Below, piece by piece: positions 30,568 through 43,559 of a DNA stretch of 64,000 nt. Every line of letters begins with the position of its first letter. The stretch's first letter is position 1. The DNA is from Pseudomonas cannabina. Its GTDB lineage: Bacteria; Pseudomonadota; Gammaproteobacteria; Pseudomonadales; Pseudomonadaceae. The position numbers and the translations under genes were made by a program. A model generated the notes under the pieces. That model saw only the letters and a list, made by a program, of their open reading frames with translations, was not told the DNA's origin and made no database searches. The stretch spans positions 4,601,501 through 4,665,500 of the forward strand of contig NZ_FNKU01000001.1 in the NCBI RefSeq assembly GCF_900100365.1, given 5' to 3'.

Positions 30568-30571
30568 CTAA

Positions 30572-30920
30572 CGCTCTTAATAGGCCAAGGTTCATTGCGG
30601 ACTCTGCCGGTAACACTATTGATCTAGACTTTACAGAGGGCCTCAAGGAAACAAATGTGACGGTCACGGGAACGCGTGGTGGAGTTCAGTATCCTTTACA
30701 AGGGCAAACACCAAATTCTTATGCAAATCTTGGGAATGGGCATGTTGTTGTCTATGGTCCTGAGGGGCGTGCACTGTACGATGTGTCTAGCTCTCGAATT
30801 AAGGTGGTCGAATGGAACCAAGCCCCGAATGGAACATATTTCCCCAAGAAGGGAAATGATACGAAAGCTTTTGAGGGAAATGTTCCTCAGTCGGTTCTTG
30901 ATAGCTTAGGATTGAATTGA
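30572..30920 (+). pseudogene. Orphan toxin-tip remnant
   Basis: After the MITE the frame reads LNRPRFIADSAGNTIDLDF and continues for ~115 residues to a TGA at 30918-30920. It includes GNGHVVVYGPEGRALYDVSS and GTYFPKKGNDTK. It looks like the C-terminal toxin tip of a CdiA or polymorphic toxin (AT-richer, directly followed by an immunity-like gene), but I cannot assign a nuclease or other family. A start at GTG 30657 is formally possible but has no clear ribosome-binding site. Removing the 103-bp MITE plus one CTAA joins this frame to a different frame of module 1, so either a frameshift also occurred or the tip came from another cassette. Confidence 0.65.
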
Positions 30921-31444
30921 TGAAAGTTTATGAGGGTAGTATTTCTAAAGAGTCGTTAAATCTGTTTGTTTCGGATATCGGCTCCGGAGAGTTTTTTTCA
31001 TATGTAGGACACTTAGTTTCATTGGAGCAAGCGATTTCTGTTCTAGGTTTACTTTCTCCTGACTTTGTCGAGCTTGATGGTCACGTCTTTTGGCTCCCTA
31101 ACGCTCAACAATACAAAGCGCAAGAAGTTAATTTGAAAGGACTGGTCGAGACCGACGCTGGCATATTGAAACAAAGTGCATCACGCAAAGACGTTGAACG
31201 ATATAAAAACATTTTTTCAATAAACCAGTTTTTTTCAAAGTGGGAAGATGCGTCGAGCCGACCTATATTCAAGGTTGGCCTATCGGAAGAAGATTATCGT
31301 CTTTGCCATTTATTTGCCCAGCAGATTACTAAGTATTGGAAGCGCGCGTTATCAGACTGCTTTCCAGAGAAGGTGTTTCAGTTTGAAATTTCTGATGATC
31401 TTCTCGATGAATATGGAGTTTGCCTGACATTTTGGCAGCCGTAG
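30920..31444 (+). CDS. Putative orphan CDI immunity protein
   Basis: A 174-residue cytoplasmic protein whose ATG (30920-30922) overlaps the toxin remnant's TGA by one base, the coupling typical of toxin-immunity pairs. It is strongly AT-rich relative to the core genes and has no signal peptide. I see no family motif. An upstream TTG codon (30917) is also in frame but less likely. The frame is intact, in contrast to the decayed toxin next to it, consistent with retention for protection against siblings that still carry the toxin. Role by position only. Confidence 0.65.
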   Translation: MKVYEGSISKESLNLFVSDIGSGEFFSYVGHLVSLEQAISVLGLLSPDFVELDGHVFWLPNAQQYKAQEVNLKGLVETDAGILKQSASRKDVERYKNIFSINQFFSKWEDASSRPIFKVGLSEEDYRLCHLFAQQITKYWKRALSDCFPEKVFQFEISDDLLDEYGVCLTFWQP

Positions 31445-31514
31445 CTTTAACAAAAGAGGACAAAGTAAGAAGAGCAAATCTGCAGATATGACATTGCAAC
31501 CATAGATAAGTTAA

Positions 31515-31745
31515 ATGCCATCAATACTTTATAAGTTTGGTAATAAATTAAAATTCGGTGCGATACCGAATCCGATTGAGTGGCTGATAATTTCAGATGA
31601 TCGATATGAAAAATTTCAAGGGACTGTTGATTCAGAAAGGGTTTTTCAAGCGATGAATGGTGTTCTTAAATTCTCTAGCCGCGGAAGGTTATCGATATTT
31701 TGGAATGGCTTTCATTCGGTTTCTACTTCATGTTTTCCAGAATAG
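31515..31745 (+). CDS. Small AT-rich hypothetical protein
   Basis: A 76-residue frame beginning MPSILYKFGNKLKFG with a weak upstream signal. Its composition matches the neighbouring immunity gene rather than core DNA. It could be a short or truncated immunity gene whose toxin partner is gone, or a chance frame. No homologous family is recognised. Confidence 0.35.
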   Translation: MPSILYKFGNKLKFGAIPNPIEWLIISDDRYEKFQGTVDSERVFQAMNGVLKFSSRGRLSIFWNGFHSVSTSCFPE

Positions 31746-31804
31746 TTAAATACTCTTAGTTGGGTCGAAGGAAAAAGTAATTTACTAAAACCCAAGTCTG
31801 ATTT

Positions 31805-32625
31805 TCCTCCAACGCCAACGGCGTGACGTTCTTCGCAGGCGTTGATCGCACTAAAGAGAAAAACCGCCTCGAACAACAGACCGCTGCCGCCAGCCAGATC
31901 CGCGCCGGTGAAAACCTGGCGGTCGATGCCAGGCGCGACATCAATCAGGTCGGCTCCGACCTGGAAGCCGCCAACAATGTCGACCTGAAGGCCGGGCGCA
32001 ACATCAGGATCGATGCGGCGCGTGAGTCGCAACTGATCGAACAGCAGCGCGAAAGCTCGCGCAACGGCCTCAGCCTGAGCGTCAACCACAACTACGGCAG
32101 CACCCGGGATGCCGTGAGTGGCGCAGGCAAAGGCGACGACGCGGTCAGCAAGGGGTCGAGCACGCTCAGGGCAGTGGACGGGGTTTCGCAGTTTCTGTCA
32201 GGCCCCACGGCTGACGCCAAGCTGGGCAATAGCAAGCAGAGCACCAGCCAGCAGGTCATCGAAGAAACCAACCGCGCCTCGACCCTCAGCGCTGGCAACG
32301 ACGTGAACCTGTCGGCGAACAACGCCGTGCAGGTCACCGGTGGCCAGCTTCAGGCCGGCCGCGACATCAACGTCACAGGCCAGGACGTCACCCTCGATGC
32401 CGCCAGAGGCCGCTACAGCCAGGAAACCCGCGAGCGTCAAAGCTGGGGAGGCATCCACGGCGGCACCAGCGGCGGCTTCAAGCTCGGCATCGGCGGCAGC
32501 AACGGCATCGCCAGCGGTGACCAGAGTCAGGAGTCTTCCACCGTCACCGCCCTGCAAGCCGGGCGCGACATCAACCTGCAAGCCCGCAACGACCTCAACC
32601 TGATCGGTACACAGGCGCAGGCACA
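31805..32625 (+). pseudogene. cdiA internal fragment abutting gyrB
   Basis: An 821-bp segment colinear with cdiA 22346-23166 (constant offset 9459, no indels, roughly ten substitutions by eye). It encodes haemagglutinin-repeat residues from SSNANGVTFFAGVDRTKEKN to LIGTQAQA. It starts abruptly after AT-rich DNA and ends five bases short of the gyrB stop codon (32630-32632, minus strand). The frame then runs on meaninglessly into antisense gyrB. There is no start signal: it is a relic or recombination arm, not a gene. Confidence 0.92.
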
Positions 32626-32629
32626 TCCA

Positions 32630-36155
<3,526 letters not shown>

Positions 36156-36177
36156 ATAGGTTGCGCTGAGCATGAAG

Positions 36178-37281
36178 TTACAGGCGCATCGGCATGACGA
36201 CATAGGCAGAATCATCGTTGTCCGATTCCTGCACCAGTGCGCTGCTGTTCGAGTCAGACAGAATCAGGCGTACCTGTTCAGTGGTCATGACACCTAGTAC
36301 GTCGAGCAGGTAGCTCACGTTGAACCCGATCTCCAGCGAATCGCCGTTGTACTCGACGCTGATTTCTTCTTCCGCTTCTTCCTGCTCTGGGTTGTTGGCC
36401 TGAATCTTCAATTGACCACTGGCCAGTTGCAGGCGAATGCCGCGGTACTTTTCGTTGGACAGGATCGCGGTACGGCTGAAGGCTTCACGCAGCGCCTGAC
36501 GATCACCCAGCACCAGCTTGTCACCGCCCTTAGGCAGAACGCGCTCGTAATCAGGGAATTTGCCGTCTACCAGTTTCGAGGTGAAGGTGAACTCGCCAGT
36601 GGTGGCGCGAATGTGATGCTGGCCCAGAACGATGCTGACCATACCGTCCTGCTCGGTCAGCAGGCGCGCCATCTCGAGGATGCCTTTACGAGGCACAATG
36701 ACCTGGTGACGATCCGCGTGTTCGATATCGGCAGACATCGAGCACATTGCCAGGCGGTGACCGTCGGTAGCGACTGCTCGAAGGATGCCTGCGCTGACTT
36801 CCAGCAGCATGCCGTTGAGGTAATAGCGAACGTCCTGTTGCGCCATCGCAAAGCTGGTGCGCTCGATCAAGCGGCGCAGTTTGCTCTGCACCAGATTGAA
36901 GGTCAGCGAACCCGGGCCTTCTTCCACTGTAGGGAAATCGTTGGCAGGCAAAGAAGACAACGTAAAACGGCTGCGACCGGCTTTGACAATCAGCTTGGAG
37001 TCATCGAGTTTGATATCGATCAGCGCATCGTTGGACAGGCTTTTACAGATGTCCATCAGCTTGCGTGCAGGGACGGTGATTTCGCCGGGTTCAGCAGGCT
37101 CTTCGAGCTGTACGCGGCCCACCAGTTCGACTTCCAGATCAGTACCGGTCAGCGACAATTGCTGACCTTCGACGACCAGAAGCACATTGGAAAGAACCGG
37201 CAAGGTCTGGCGGCGTTCAACCACGCCGGCGACCAATTGCAGGGGTTTCAACAGGGCTTCGCGTTGAATGGTGAAATGCAT
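36178..37281 (-). CDS. dnaN: DNA polymerase III beta sliding clamp
   Basis: Ring-shaped processivity clamp for DNA polymerase III. The 367-residue protein starts [19 protein letters not shown] and ends VMPMRL, the canonical clamp C-terminus. Three repeated clamp domains of ~120 residues can be followed, with the family segments [15 protein letters not shown] and [18 protein letters not shown]. It follows dnaA after 38 bp in the same operon. Confidence 0.98.
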   Translation of the reverse strand: MHFTIQREALLKPLQLVAGVVERRQTLPVLSNVLLVVEGQQLSLTGTDLEVELVGRVQLEEPAEPGEITVPARKLMDICKSLSNDALIDIKLDDSKLIVKAGRSRFTLSSLPANDFPTVEEGPGSLTFNLVQSKLRRLIERTSFAMAQQDVRYYLNGMLLEVSAGILRAVATDGHRLAMCSMSADIEHADRHQVIVPRKGILEMARLLTEQDGMVSIVLGQHHIRATTGEFTFTSKLVDGKFPDYERVLPKGGDKLVLGDRQALREAFSRTAILSNEKYRGIRLQLASGQLKIQANNPEQEEAEEEISVEYNGDSLEIGFNVSYLLDVLGVMTTEQVRLILSDSNSSALVQESDNDDSAYVVMPMRL

Positions 37282-37319
37282 GGTCTAGTCCCTTGCCTTA
37301 ATAAGCTGCGCTGGCGTCA

Positions 37320-38858
37320 TCACGTGGTCAGCGTTCGCAGCAGGTTCTTGTAATCCTCACGGATATCCGCATCGGACTCCTTGAGTTCGTTGATCTTTCG
37401 GCACGCGTGCAAAACGGTCGTGTGGTCTCGCCCACCAAAGACATCGCCGATTTCCGGGAGGCTATGGTTGGTGAGCTCCTTGGAGAGCGCCATGGCCACC
37501 TGCCGAGGTCGGGCCACGGAACGTGAACGACGCTTCGACAACAGATCGGATATCTTGATCTTGTAATACTCGGCGACCGTACGCTGAATGTTATCCACAC
37601 TCACCAGCTTGTCCTGAAGCGCCAACAAGTCCTTCAGTGACTCGCGAATCAGCTCGATGGTGATATCACGGCCCATGAAGTGCGAATGTGCAATGACACG
37701 CTTGAGCGCACCTTCTAGCTCGCGGACGTTGGAACGAATGCGCTGGGCAATGAAGAACGCTGCGTCATGGGGCAGATCGACCTTGGCCTGATCCGCCTTC
37801 TTCATGAGAATCGCGACGCGTGTTTCAAGCTCTGGAGGCTCGACAGCGACGGTGAGGCCCCAGCCAAAGCGTGACTTGAGGCGTTCTTCAAGCCCTTCGA
37901 TTTCTTTTGGATAGCGGTCGCTGGTCAGAATGACCTGCTGTCCGCCTTCCAGCAGCGCGTTGAACGTGTGGAAAAACTCTTCCTGCGAACGTTCTTTGCG
38001 CGCAAAAAACTGGATGTCATCGATCAGCAACGCGTCAACCGAACGGTAGAAGCGCTTGAACTCGTTGATCGCATTGAGCTGCAAGGCCTTGACCATGTCC
38101 GCGACGAAGCGCTCCGAATGCAGGTAAACGACCTTGGCGTTCGGGTTCTTCTTCAGCAGATGGTTACCCACCGCGTGCATCAAGTGAGTTTTACCAAGAC
38201 CTACACCACCATAAAGGAAGAGCGGGTTGTAGCCGTGCTTCGGGTTATCGGCAACCTGCCAGGCCGCTGCGCGGGCCAGCTGGTTGGATTTACCCTCGAC
38301 GAAATTCTCGAACGTGAACGTACGATTCAGGTAACTGGTGTGTTTGAGCGCGCCTTCCACCTGGACAGTACGTTGCTCGGCACGGGCAGGCGCTTGCTGT
38401 GAGCTGGCGCCGGCCATCGGGTCAAAGCTGTCACGCGATGGCTCATTGTGTGTCACGACGTTATGCACAGGCGCCGGCGTTGCAGCGGCGGGCGCGGCAG
38501 GTGCAGCCATGGCAGGGGCCGCAGACGAAGCACTGCTGACCGAGTTGGCAGACAACGCCTGAGACGCTGCGGCCGCCAACGGAGCATTCGGAGCGGCACG
38601 CGGTGCAGAGCTGCGCTTGCTTCCTATTAATAAGGAAAGGGCAGGCGCCATGCCTTGACCGTGTTCGCCAAGAAGCTCAAGCAAACGACCGAGGTATTTT
38701 TCATTGACCCAGTCAAGAACGAAACGGTTAGGTGCGTACACACGCAACTCGTCGCCTTCGGCTTCGACCTGTAGCGGACGGATCCAGGTGTTGAATTGCT
38801 GGGCAGGCAGCTCCTCGCGCAAAAGCTCCACGCACTGCTGCCAAAGTTCCACTGACAC
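37320..38858 (-). CDS. dnaA: Chromosomal replication initiator DnaA
   Basis: AAA+ initiator that binds DnaA boxes and opens oriC. I chose the GTG at 38856-38858, preceded by AGGGGAT, giving 512 residues starting [20 protein letters not shown]. Domain I covers about 1-80. A Pro/Ala-rich linker (about 85-175) follows, then the ATPase domain with Walker [10 protein letters not shown] and Walker B LLIDDIQF. The C-terminal HTH domain carries the DnaA-box signature [15 protein letters not shown]. oriC lies directly upstream. Confidence 0.98.
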   Translation of the reverse strand: MSVELWQQCVELLREELPAQQFNTWIRPLQVEAEGDELRVYAPNRFVLDWVNEKYLGRLLELLGEHGQGMAPALSLLIGSKRSSAPRAAPNAPLAAAASQALSANSVSSASSAAPAMAAPAAPAAATPAPVHNVVTHNEPSRDSFDPMAGASSQQAPARAEQRTVQVEGALKHTSYLNRTFTFENFVEGKSNQLARAAAWQVADNPKHGYNPLFLYGGVGLGKTHLMHAVGNHLLKKNPNAKVVYLHSERFVADMVKALQLNAINEFKRFYRSVDALLIDDIQFFARKERSQEEFFHTFNALLEGGQQVILTSDRYPKEIEGLEERLKSRFGWGLTVAVEPPELETRVAILMKKADQAKVDLPHDAAFFIAQRIRSNVRELEGALKRVIAHSHFMGRDITIELIRESLKDLLALQDKLVSVDNIQRTVAEYYKIKISDLLSKRRSRSVARPRQVAMALSKELTNHSLPEIGDVFGGRDHTTVLHACRKINELKESDADIREDYKNLLRTLTT

Positions 38859-38899
38859 GGATATCCCCTGAGTTGAAAGCCGGTGAGGCAAAAACAGCC

Positions 38900-39275
38900 G
38901 CCATTGTAACGATCCAGGAGCGACTTATCCACATGTAGCTTGCTCGCTGAGGGCTATAAATCAACGATTTATAGCGTCGTGACACGACAAACGGTCACTT
39001 CCTAAGGGCTGTGGATAAACCCGCGTCAGCCCGTTGCATAAGTCGGGCTCAAACTCTGTGCATAACTGGCCTGTGGATAAAACGTCATTCCATACACAGC
39101 TTTTCCGACAGCGCAGCACAGGCTCAGCACCGTTTCTCGACAACCTTTCGGATCGCTGTACGCAGCAGTTTTGTTGGCTGTCAGAGAGTTATCCACAGAA
39201 ATCGTCGACGTAAGAGTTATAAGCTTTATAAAGAAGCTTTAAATACTCTCTTTCTTTTATTTCTATAAGTGGGTG
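38900..39275. other. oriC: oriC, main replication origin (dnaA-rpmH intergenic)
   Basis: The 583-bp gap between divergent dnaA and rpmH holds four perfect DnaA boxes (TTATCCACA at 38925-38933 and 39189-39197; reverse at 39010-39018 and 39072-39080) and a one-mismatch box (39057-39065). They are followed by an AT-rich tract at 39211-39270 containing AAGCTTTA repeats and T/C-rich runs, a likely unwinding element. Position and composition match the known Pseudomonas oriC. Confidence 0.93.
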
Positions 39276-39352
39276 ATGAGGAGGCGCCTCGTGTCGCCGG
39301 AAAACCTCGAATTGCTCATAAAAGGCATGTAAGAAGAAAAGCTGGTTGGAAA

Positions 39353-39381
39353 TTGACCTGCGGGCCCGCTTTCTCTAGAAT
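39353..39381 (+). promoter_or_regulatory. Sigma-70 promoter of rpmH
   Basis: TTGACC (39353-39358), a 17-bp spacer and TAGAAT (39376-39381) form a near-consensus promoter 60 bp upstream of the rpmH start, suited to strong expression of a ribosomal protein operon. Confidence 0.8.
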
Positions 39382-39441
39382 CCCCGGTCTCTTAAAACGG
39401 GGGCCATTCCGGCCCGTAGTGGACGAACCAGGTAACACGCC

Positions 39442-39576
39442 ATGAAACGTACTTTCCAACCCAGCACTATCAAGCGCGCCCGCACCCACGGTTTCCGTGC
39501 ACGCATGGCCACCAAAAACGGCCGCGCAGTCCTTTCGCGTCGTCGTGCCAAAGGCCGTAAGCGTCTGGCAGTTTGA
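39442..39576 (+). CDS. rpmH: 50S ribosomal protein L34
   Basis: A 44-residue basic ribosomal protein starting [19 protein letters not shown] and ending [12 protein letters not shown], the invariant L34 sequence. Its position beside oriC and ahead of rnpA is conserved in nearly all bacteria. rnpA starts 16 bp after its stop. Confidence 0.98.
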
Positions 39577-39592
39577 TAAACCGGCCAAGGAG

Positions 39593-39994
39593 GTGAGTCG
39601 AGACTTCAGTCGGGAAAAGCGTTTGCTGACACCCCGGCATTTCAAGGCTGTCTTTGACTCCCCTACCGGCAAGGTTCCGGGGAAAAATCTCCTGCTCCTT
39701 GCGCGCAACAACGACCTTGACCATCCCCGTTTGGGGCTTGTGATCGGTAAAAAGAGCGTCAAGCTCTCCGTCGAGCGCAATCGCTTGAAACGCCTGATGC
39801 GCGAATCATTTCGCCAACACCAAGACAGTTTGGTCGGTTGGGATATCGTTATCGTCGCGCGTAAAGGTTTGGGTGACGTAGAAAACCCTGAACTGATTCA
39901 GCATTTCGGCAAGCTCTGGAAACGTCTGGCGCGTAGCCGACCCACTCCGGAAGAAAAGTCCGAACCTGCAGGGGTAGACAGTACCGATGCGTAA
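39593..39994 (+). CDS. rnpA: Ribonuclease P protein component
   Basis: Protein cofactor of RNase P, which matures tRNA 5' ends. The GTG at 39593 is preceded by AAGGAG and gives 133 residues ([20 protein letters not shown]). An upstream ATG lies inside rpmH and is rejected. The RNR motif [14 protein letters not shown] binds the RNA subunit. The 3' end overlaps yidD by 8 nt. Confidence 0.96.
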   Translation: MSRDFSREKRLLTPRHFKAVFDSPTGKVPGKNLLLLARNNDLDHPRLGLVIGKKSVKLSVERNRLKRLMRESFRQHQDSLVGWDIVIVARKGLGDVENPELIQHFGKLWKRLARSRPTPEEKSEPAGVDSTDA

Positions 39995-40232
39995 ACTGGC
40001 ACTCGTTCCGATCCAGTTTTATCGCTATGCCATTAGCCCGCTGATGGCCAGTCACTGTCGTTTCTACCCCAGTTGCTCCTGCTACGCGTATGAAGCCATC
40101 GAAAATCATGGCCTTTTGCGCGGCGGCTGGCTGTCAATTCGTCGCCTGGGTCGCTGTCACCCGTGGAATCCCGGTGGTTATGACCCGGTTCCAGCTGTCC
40201 CCACCTCCCGTTCTTCTTCGATGGCCGAGTAA
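39987..40232 (+). CDS. yidD: Membrane protein insertion efficiency factor YidD
   Basis: An 81-residue protein that aids YidC-dependent membrane insertion. It has the family signature [20 protein letters not shown] (conserved cysteines) followed by [17 protein letters not shown]. It overlaps rnpA and stops 2 bp before yidC, showing tight coupling. Confidence 0.96.
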   Translation: MRKLALVPIQFYRYAISPLMASHCRFYPSCSCYAYEAIENHGLLRGGWLSIRRLGRCHPWNPGGYDPVPAVPTSRSSSMAE

Positions 40233-40234
40233 TC

Positions 40235-41923
40235 ATGGATATTAAACGCACGATCCTGATCGTTGCCCTGGCAATCGTGACCTATGTCGGGGTTCTGAAA
40301 TGGAACCAGGACTACGGTCAGGCTGCCATGCCGACCCAGAATGTTGCAGCCAGCAACACCGCACCGGGCATTCCGGATACGGCTGCTGGAAATAATGGTT
40401 CTGCAAGTGCCGATGTTCCAAGCGCCACTGCCAACACCACCAGTGCAGCGCCTCTTGAAACTCCGGCCGTAGCCAGCAAAGACCTCATTCACGTCAAAAC
40501 CGACGTGCTTGATCTGGCGATCGATCCGGTAGGTGGTGACGTCGTTCAGCTTCGTCTGCCTCTGTACCCGCGTCGTCAGGATCGTCCTGATGTGCCGTTC
40601 CAGCTGTTCGATAACGGCGGCGAGCGTACTTTTCTGGCGCAAAGCGGCCTGACGGGCACCAATGGTCCTGATGCACGTGCCGCCGGTCGTCCGGTTTATT
40701 CCTCCGCGCAAAAGACTTATCAACTGGCTGACGGCCAGGATTCGATGGTCGTGGAGCTGAAATTCTCGGAAAACGGCGTCAATTACATCAAGCGCTTCAC
40801 GTTCAAGCGTGGTTTTTACGATCTGGTCATGACGTACGTTGTGGATAACCAGAGCGCTCAGCCTTGGGCCGGTAACCTGTTCGCGCAATTGAAGCGCGAC
40901 GCCAGTTCCGATCCTTCGTCGACTACCGCAACCGGTACTGCCACCTATCTGGGTGCGGCACTGTGGACTGCGGCCGAGCCGTACAAGAAAGTGTCGATGA
41001 AAGATATCGACAAGGGCCAGGTCAAGGAAACAGTGCAAGGTGGCTGGGTTGCATGGCTGCAGCATTATTTCGTGACCGCGTGGATACCTGATCACAACGC
41101 CACCAACCAGGTTCAGACCCGTAAAGACAGCCAGGGCAATTACATCATCGGCTTCACCAGCCCGACCTTGTCGGTTGCGCCGGGTGCGCAGGGTGAAACC
41201 AGTGCCACGCTGTACGCAGGTCCAAAAAGCCAGGCGGTGCTCAAAGAGTTATCCCCAGGTCTGGAGCTGACAGTCGACTACGGTTTCCTGTGGTTCATTG
41301 CCCAGCCTATTTTCTGGCTGCTGCAACATATTCACGCAATCCTCGGTAACTGGGGCTGGTCGATCATCGTTCTGACCATGCTGATCAAAGGTCTGTTCTT
41401 CCCTCTGTCTGCTGCCAGCTACAAATCCATGGCGCGTATGCGGGCCGTTGCTCCGAAGCTGGCACTGCTGAAGGAACAACATGGCGATGATCGCCAGAAA
41501 ATGTCCCAGGCGATGATGGAGCTGTACAAGAAAGAAAAGATCAACCCGCTGGGCGGATGCTTGCCGATTCTTGTGCAAATGCCGGTTTTCCTTTCGCTGT
41601 ACTGGGTACTCCTGGAAAGCGTGGAAATGCGTCAGGCTCCATGGATACTGTGGATAACTGACCTGTCGATCAAAGACCCGTTCTTTATCCTGCCGATCAT
41701 CATGGGCGCAACCATGTTCATCCAGCAGCGCCTGAACCCGACTCCACCGGATCCGATGCAGGCCAAGGTCATGAAACTGATGCCAATCATTTTCACGTTC
41801 TTCTTCCTGTGGTTCCCTGCCGGTCTGGTTCTGTACTGGGTTGTGAACAACACCCTGTCGATTGCACAGCAGGCCTACATCACTCGCAAGATCGAAGCCG
41901 CTACAAAGAAAGCTGCTGTCTGA
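40235..41923 (+). CDS. yidC: Membrane protein insertase YidC
   Basis: Inner-membrane insertase working alone or with SecYEG. It has 562 residues: an N-terminal membrane segment (about 5-22), a large periplasmic domain (to about 350), then the conserved five-helix core (NWGWSIIVLTMLIKGLFFPL, NPLGGCLPILVQMPVFLSLY, LMPIIFTFFFLWFPAGLVLY). The length is normal for gamma-proteobacteria. Two perfect DnaA-box 9-mers occur within the gene (40840-40848 and 41649-41657). Confidence 0.97.
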   Translation: MDIKRTILIVALAIVTYVGVLKWNQDYGQAAMPTQNVAASNTAPGIPDTAAGNNGSASADVPSATANTTSAAPLETPAVASKDLIHVKTDVLDLAIDPVGGDVVQLRLPLYPRRQDRPDVPFQLFDNGGERTFLAQSGLTGTNGPDARAAGRPVYSSAQKTYQLADGQDSMVVELKFSENGVNYIKRFTFKRGFYDLVMTYVVDNQSAQPWAGNLFAQLKRDASSDPSSTTATGTATYLGAALWTAAEPYKKVSMKDIDKGQVKETVQGGWVAWLQHYFVTAWIPDHNATNQVQTRKDSQGNYIIGFTSPTLSVAPGAQGETSATLYAGPKSQAVLKELSPGLELTVDYGFLWFIAQPIFWLLQHIHAILGNWGWSIIVLTMLIKGLFFPLSAASYKSMARMRAVAPKLALLKEQHGDDRQKMSQAMMELYKKEKINPLGGCLPILVQMPVFLSLYWVLLESVEMRQAPWILWITDLSIKDPFFILPIIMGATMFIQQRLNPTPPDPMQAKVMKLMPIIFTFFFLWFPAGLVLYWVVNNTLSIAQQAYITRKIEAATKKAAV

Positions 41924-41949
41924 TCTAACCTGTGAATAAGTTAAACAAG

Positions 41950-41970
41950 ACGCCCCTAGTGGGGCGTTTT
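41950..41970 (+). terminator. Intrinsic terminator after yidC
   Basis: Stem ACGCCCC / GGGGCGT with loop TAGT, followed by TTTTG, 26 bp past the yidC stop. The T run is short, so some read-through to mnmE is likely. Confidence 0.7.
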
Positions 41971-41999
41971 GCTATACGCCATTGTCCAGGAGGCGGACC

Positions 42000-43370
42000 A
42001 TGAACGTTCCTCGTGAAACCATCGCCGCCATTGCAACTGCTCAAGGGCGGGGCGGTGTCGGTATCGTGCGCGTCTCGGGCCCTTTGGCTGGCAAGACTGC
42101 GCAGGCGATGATCGGCCGAACGCCGAAACCACGATATGCGCATTACGGACCGTTTTCTGATGACGCGGGTGAAGTGCTCGATGAGGGGATTGCGCTGTAT
42201 TTTCCCGGCCCTAATTCATTCACAGGCGAGGATGTACTGGAGCTTCAGGGCCACGGCGGCCCGATCGTTCTAGACATGCTGCTGCAACGCTGCCTGCAAT
42301 TGGGCAGTCGTCTGGCGCGTCCAGGTGAATTCAGTGAACGTGCGTTTCTCAATGACAAGCTCGATCTTGCCCAGGCTGAGGCAATCGCCGATCTGATCGA
42401 GGCAAGTTCTGCACAGGCTGCGCGCAATGCTTTGCGTTCGCTGCAAGGCGCGTTCTCCCAGCGTGTGGATAACTTAACCGAGAAACTGATCAGCCTGCGT
42501 ATCTACGTCGAGGCGGCAATCGACTTTCCGGAGGAGGAAATCGACTTCCTCGCTGATGGCCACGTACTCACCATGCTCGACGATGTACGTCTTGAGTTAT
42601 CCACAGTGCTGCGCGAAGCCGGGCAGGGGGCGTTACTGCGTGACGGCATGACGGTCGTGATCGCCGGTCGCCCTAACGCAGGCAAATCAAGCCTGCTGAA
42701 TGCGTTGGCGGGCCGGGAAGCAGCCATCGTTACCGAGATTGCCGGCACGACGCGTGACGTGGTGCGCGAACATATCCACATCGATGGCATGCCGCTTCAC
42801 GTGGTCGACACAGCAGGCCTGCGCAACACGGAAGATCAGGTAGAGATGATCGGCGTGCAACGCGCGCTCAAGGCCATCGGGGAAGCTGACAGAATTCTGC
42901 TGGTGGTGGATGCCACCGCCCCGGAAGCTGTGGATCCCTTTGCATTGTGGCCCGAATTTCTGGAACAGCGGCCTGATCCGGCAAAAGTCACGCTGATCCG
43001 TAACAAGTCTGACCTGAGTGGCGATCACGTAGGCTTATTCACAAGTGACGATGGCCACGTCACGATCAGCCTGAGCGCCAGGTCGGGTGGTGAAGGTCTG
43101 GAACTGCTCCGTGAACACCTCAAAGCCTGCATGGGCTATGAGCAGACCTCTGAAAGCAGCTTCAGCGCCCGTCGACGCCACCTTGAAGCGCTGCGTCACG
43201 CCAGTCATTCTCTGGAGCACGGCAGGGCACAGTTGACCCTGGCAGGCGCTGGCGAGCTGCTAGCCGAAGATCTGCGTCAGGCTCAACAGTCGCTCGGTGA
43301 GATTACTGGAGCGTTCAGCTCAGACGACCTATTGGGCAGGATCTTCTCCAGCTTCTGCATTGGCAAATGA
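42000..43370 (+). CDS. mnmE: tRNA modification GTPase MnmE
   Basis: With MnmG it installs cmnm5U at the wobble position of tRNAs. ATG 42000 follows AGGAGG and gives 456 residues ([19 protein letters not shown]). The N-terminal THF-binding domain, helical domain and embedded G domain are visible: G1 [10 protein letters not shown]2 AGTTRD, G3 DTAGL and G4 NKSD. It ends in the invariant CIGK, whose Cys is needed for modification. The gene contains perfect DnaA-box 9-mers at 42464-42472 and 42597-42605. Confidence 0.97.
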   Translation: MNVPRETIAAIATAQGRGGVGIVRVSGPLAGKTAQAMIGRTPKPRYAHYGPFSDDAGEVLDEGIALYFPGPNSFTGEDVLELQGHGGPIVLDMLLQRCLQLGSRLARPGEFSERAFLNDKLDLAQAEAIADLIEASSAQAARNALRSLQGAFSQRVDNLTEKLISLRIYVEAAIDFPEEEIDFLADGHVLTMLDDVRLELSTVLREAGQGALLRDGMTVVIAGRPNAGKSSLLNALAGREAAIVTEIAGTTRDVVREHIHIDGMPLHVVDTAGLRNTEDQVEMIGVQRALKAIGEADRILLVVDATAPEAVDPFALWPEFLEQRPDPAKVTLIRNKSDLSGDHVGLFTSDDGHVTISLSARSGGEGLELLREHLKACMGYEQTSESSFSARRRHLEALRHASHSLEHGRAQLTLAGAGELLAEDLRQAQQSLGEITGAFSSDDLLGRIFSSFCIGK

Positions 43371-43395
43371 GCTGCCTGGTCTGCTGAAAAAAGAC

Positions 43396-43423
43396 AGGCA
43401 TGACCGTCCCCGGTCATGCCTTT
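43396..43423 (+). terminator. Intrinsic terminator after mnmE
   Basis: Perfect 10-bp stem AGGCATGACC / GGTCATGCCT with loop GTCCCC and a short T run, 25 bp after the mnmE stop. Confidence 0.75.
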
Positions 43424-43559
43424 CCGTGTGAACAGAGGTTATTTTCTACGGAAATCTGTTCCAACCTCGTCTCATCAAGCCCCTTATTCCTCTTCAACCG
43501 ATCTTTTTCGCGCGTGAGTAGCGTCGCGAAATGGATTCGCTCGAGCATTTTTCAGCACT

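Noticed and set aside
31090..31105. CTCCCTAACGCTC inside the orphan immunity gene, resembling the MITE right end
   Set aside because: No partner inverted repeat nearby and the sequence is in an open coding frame, so it is most likely coincidence.
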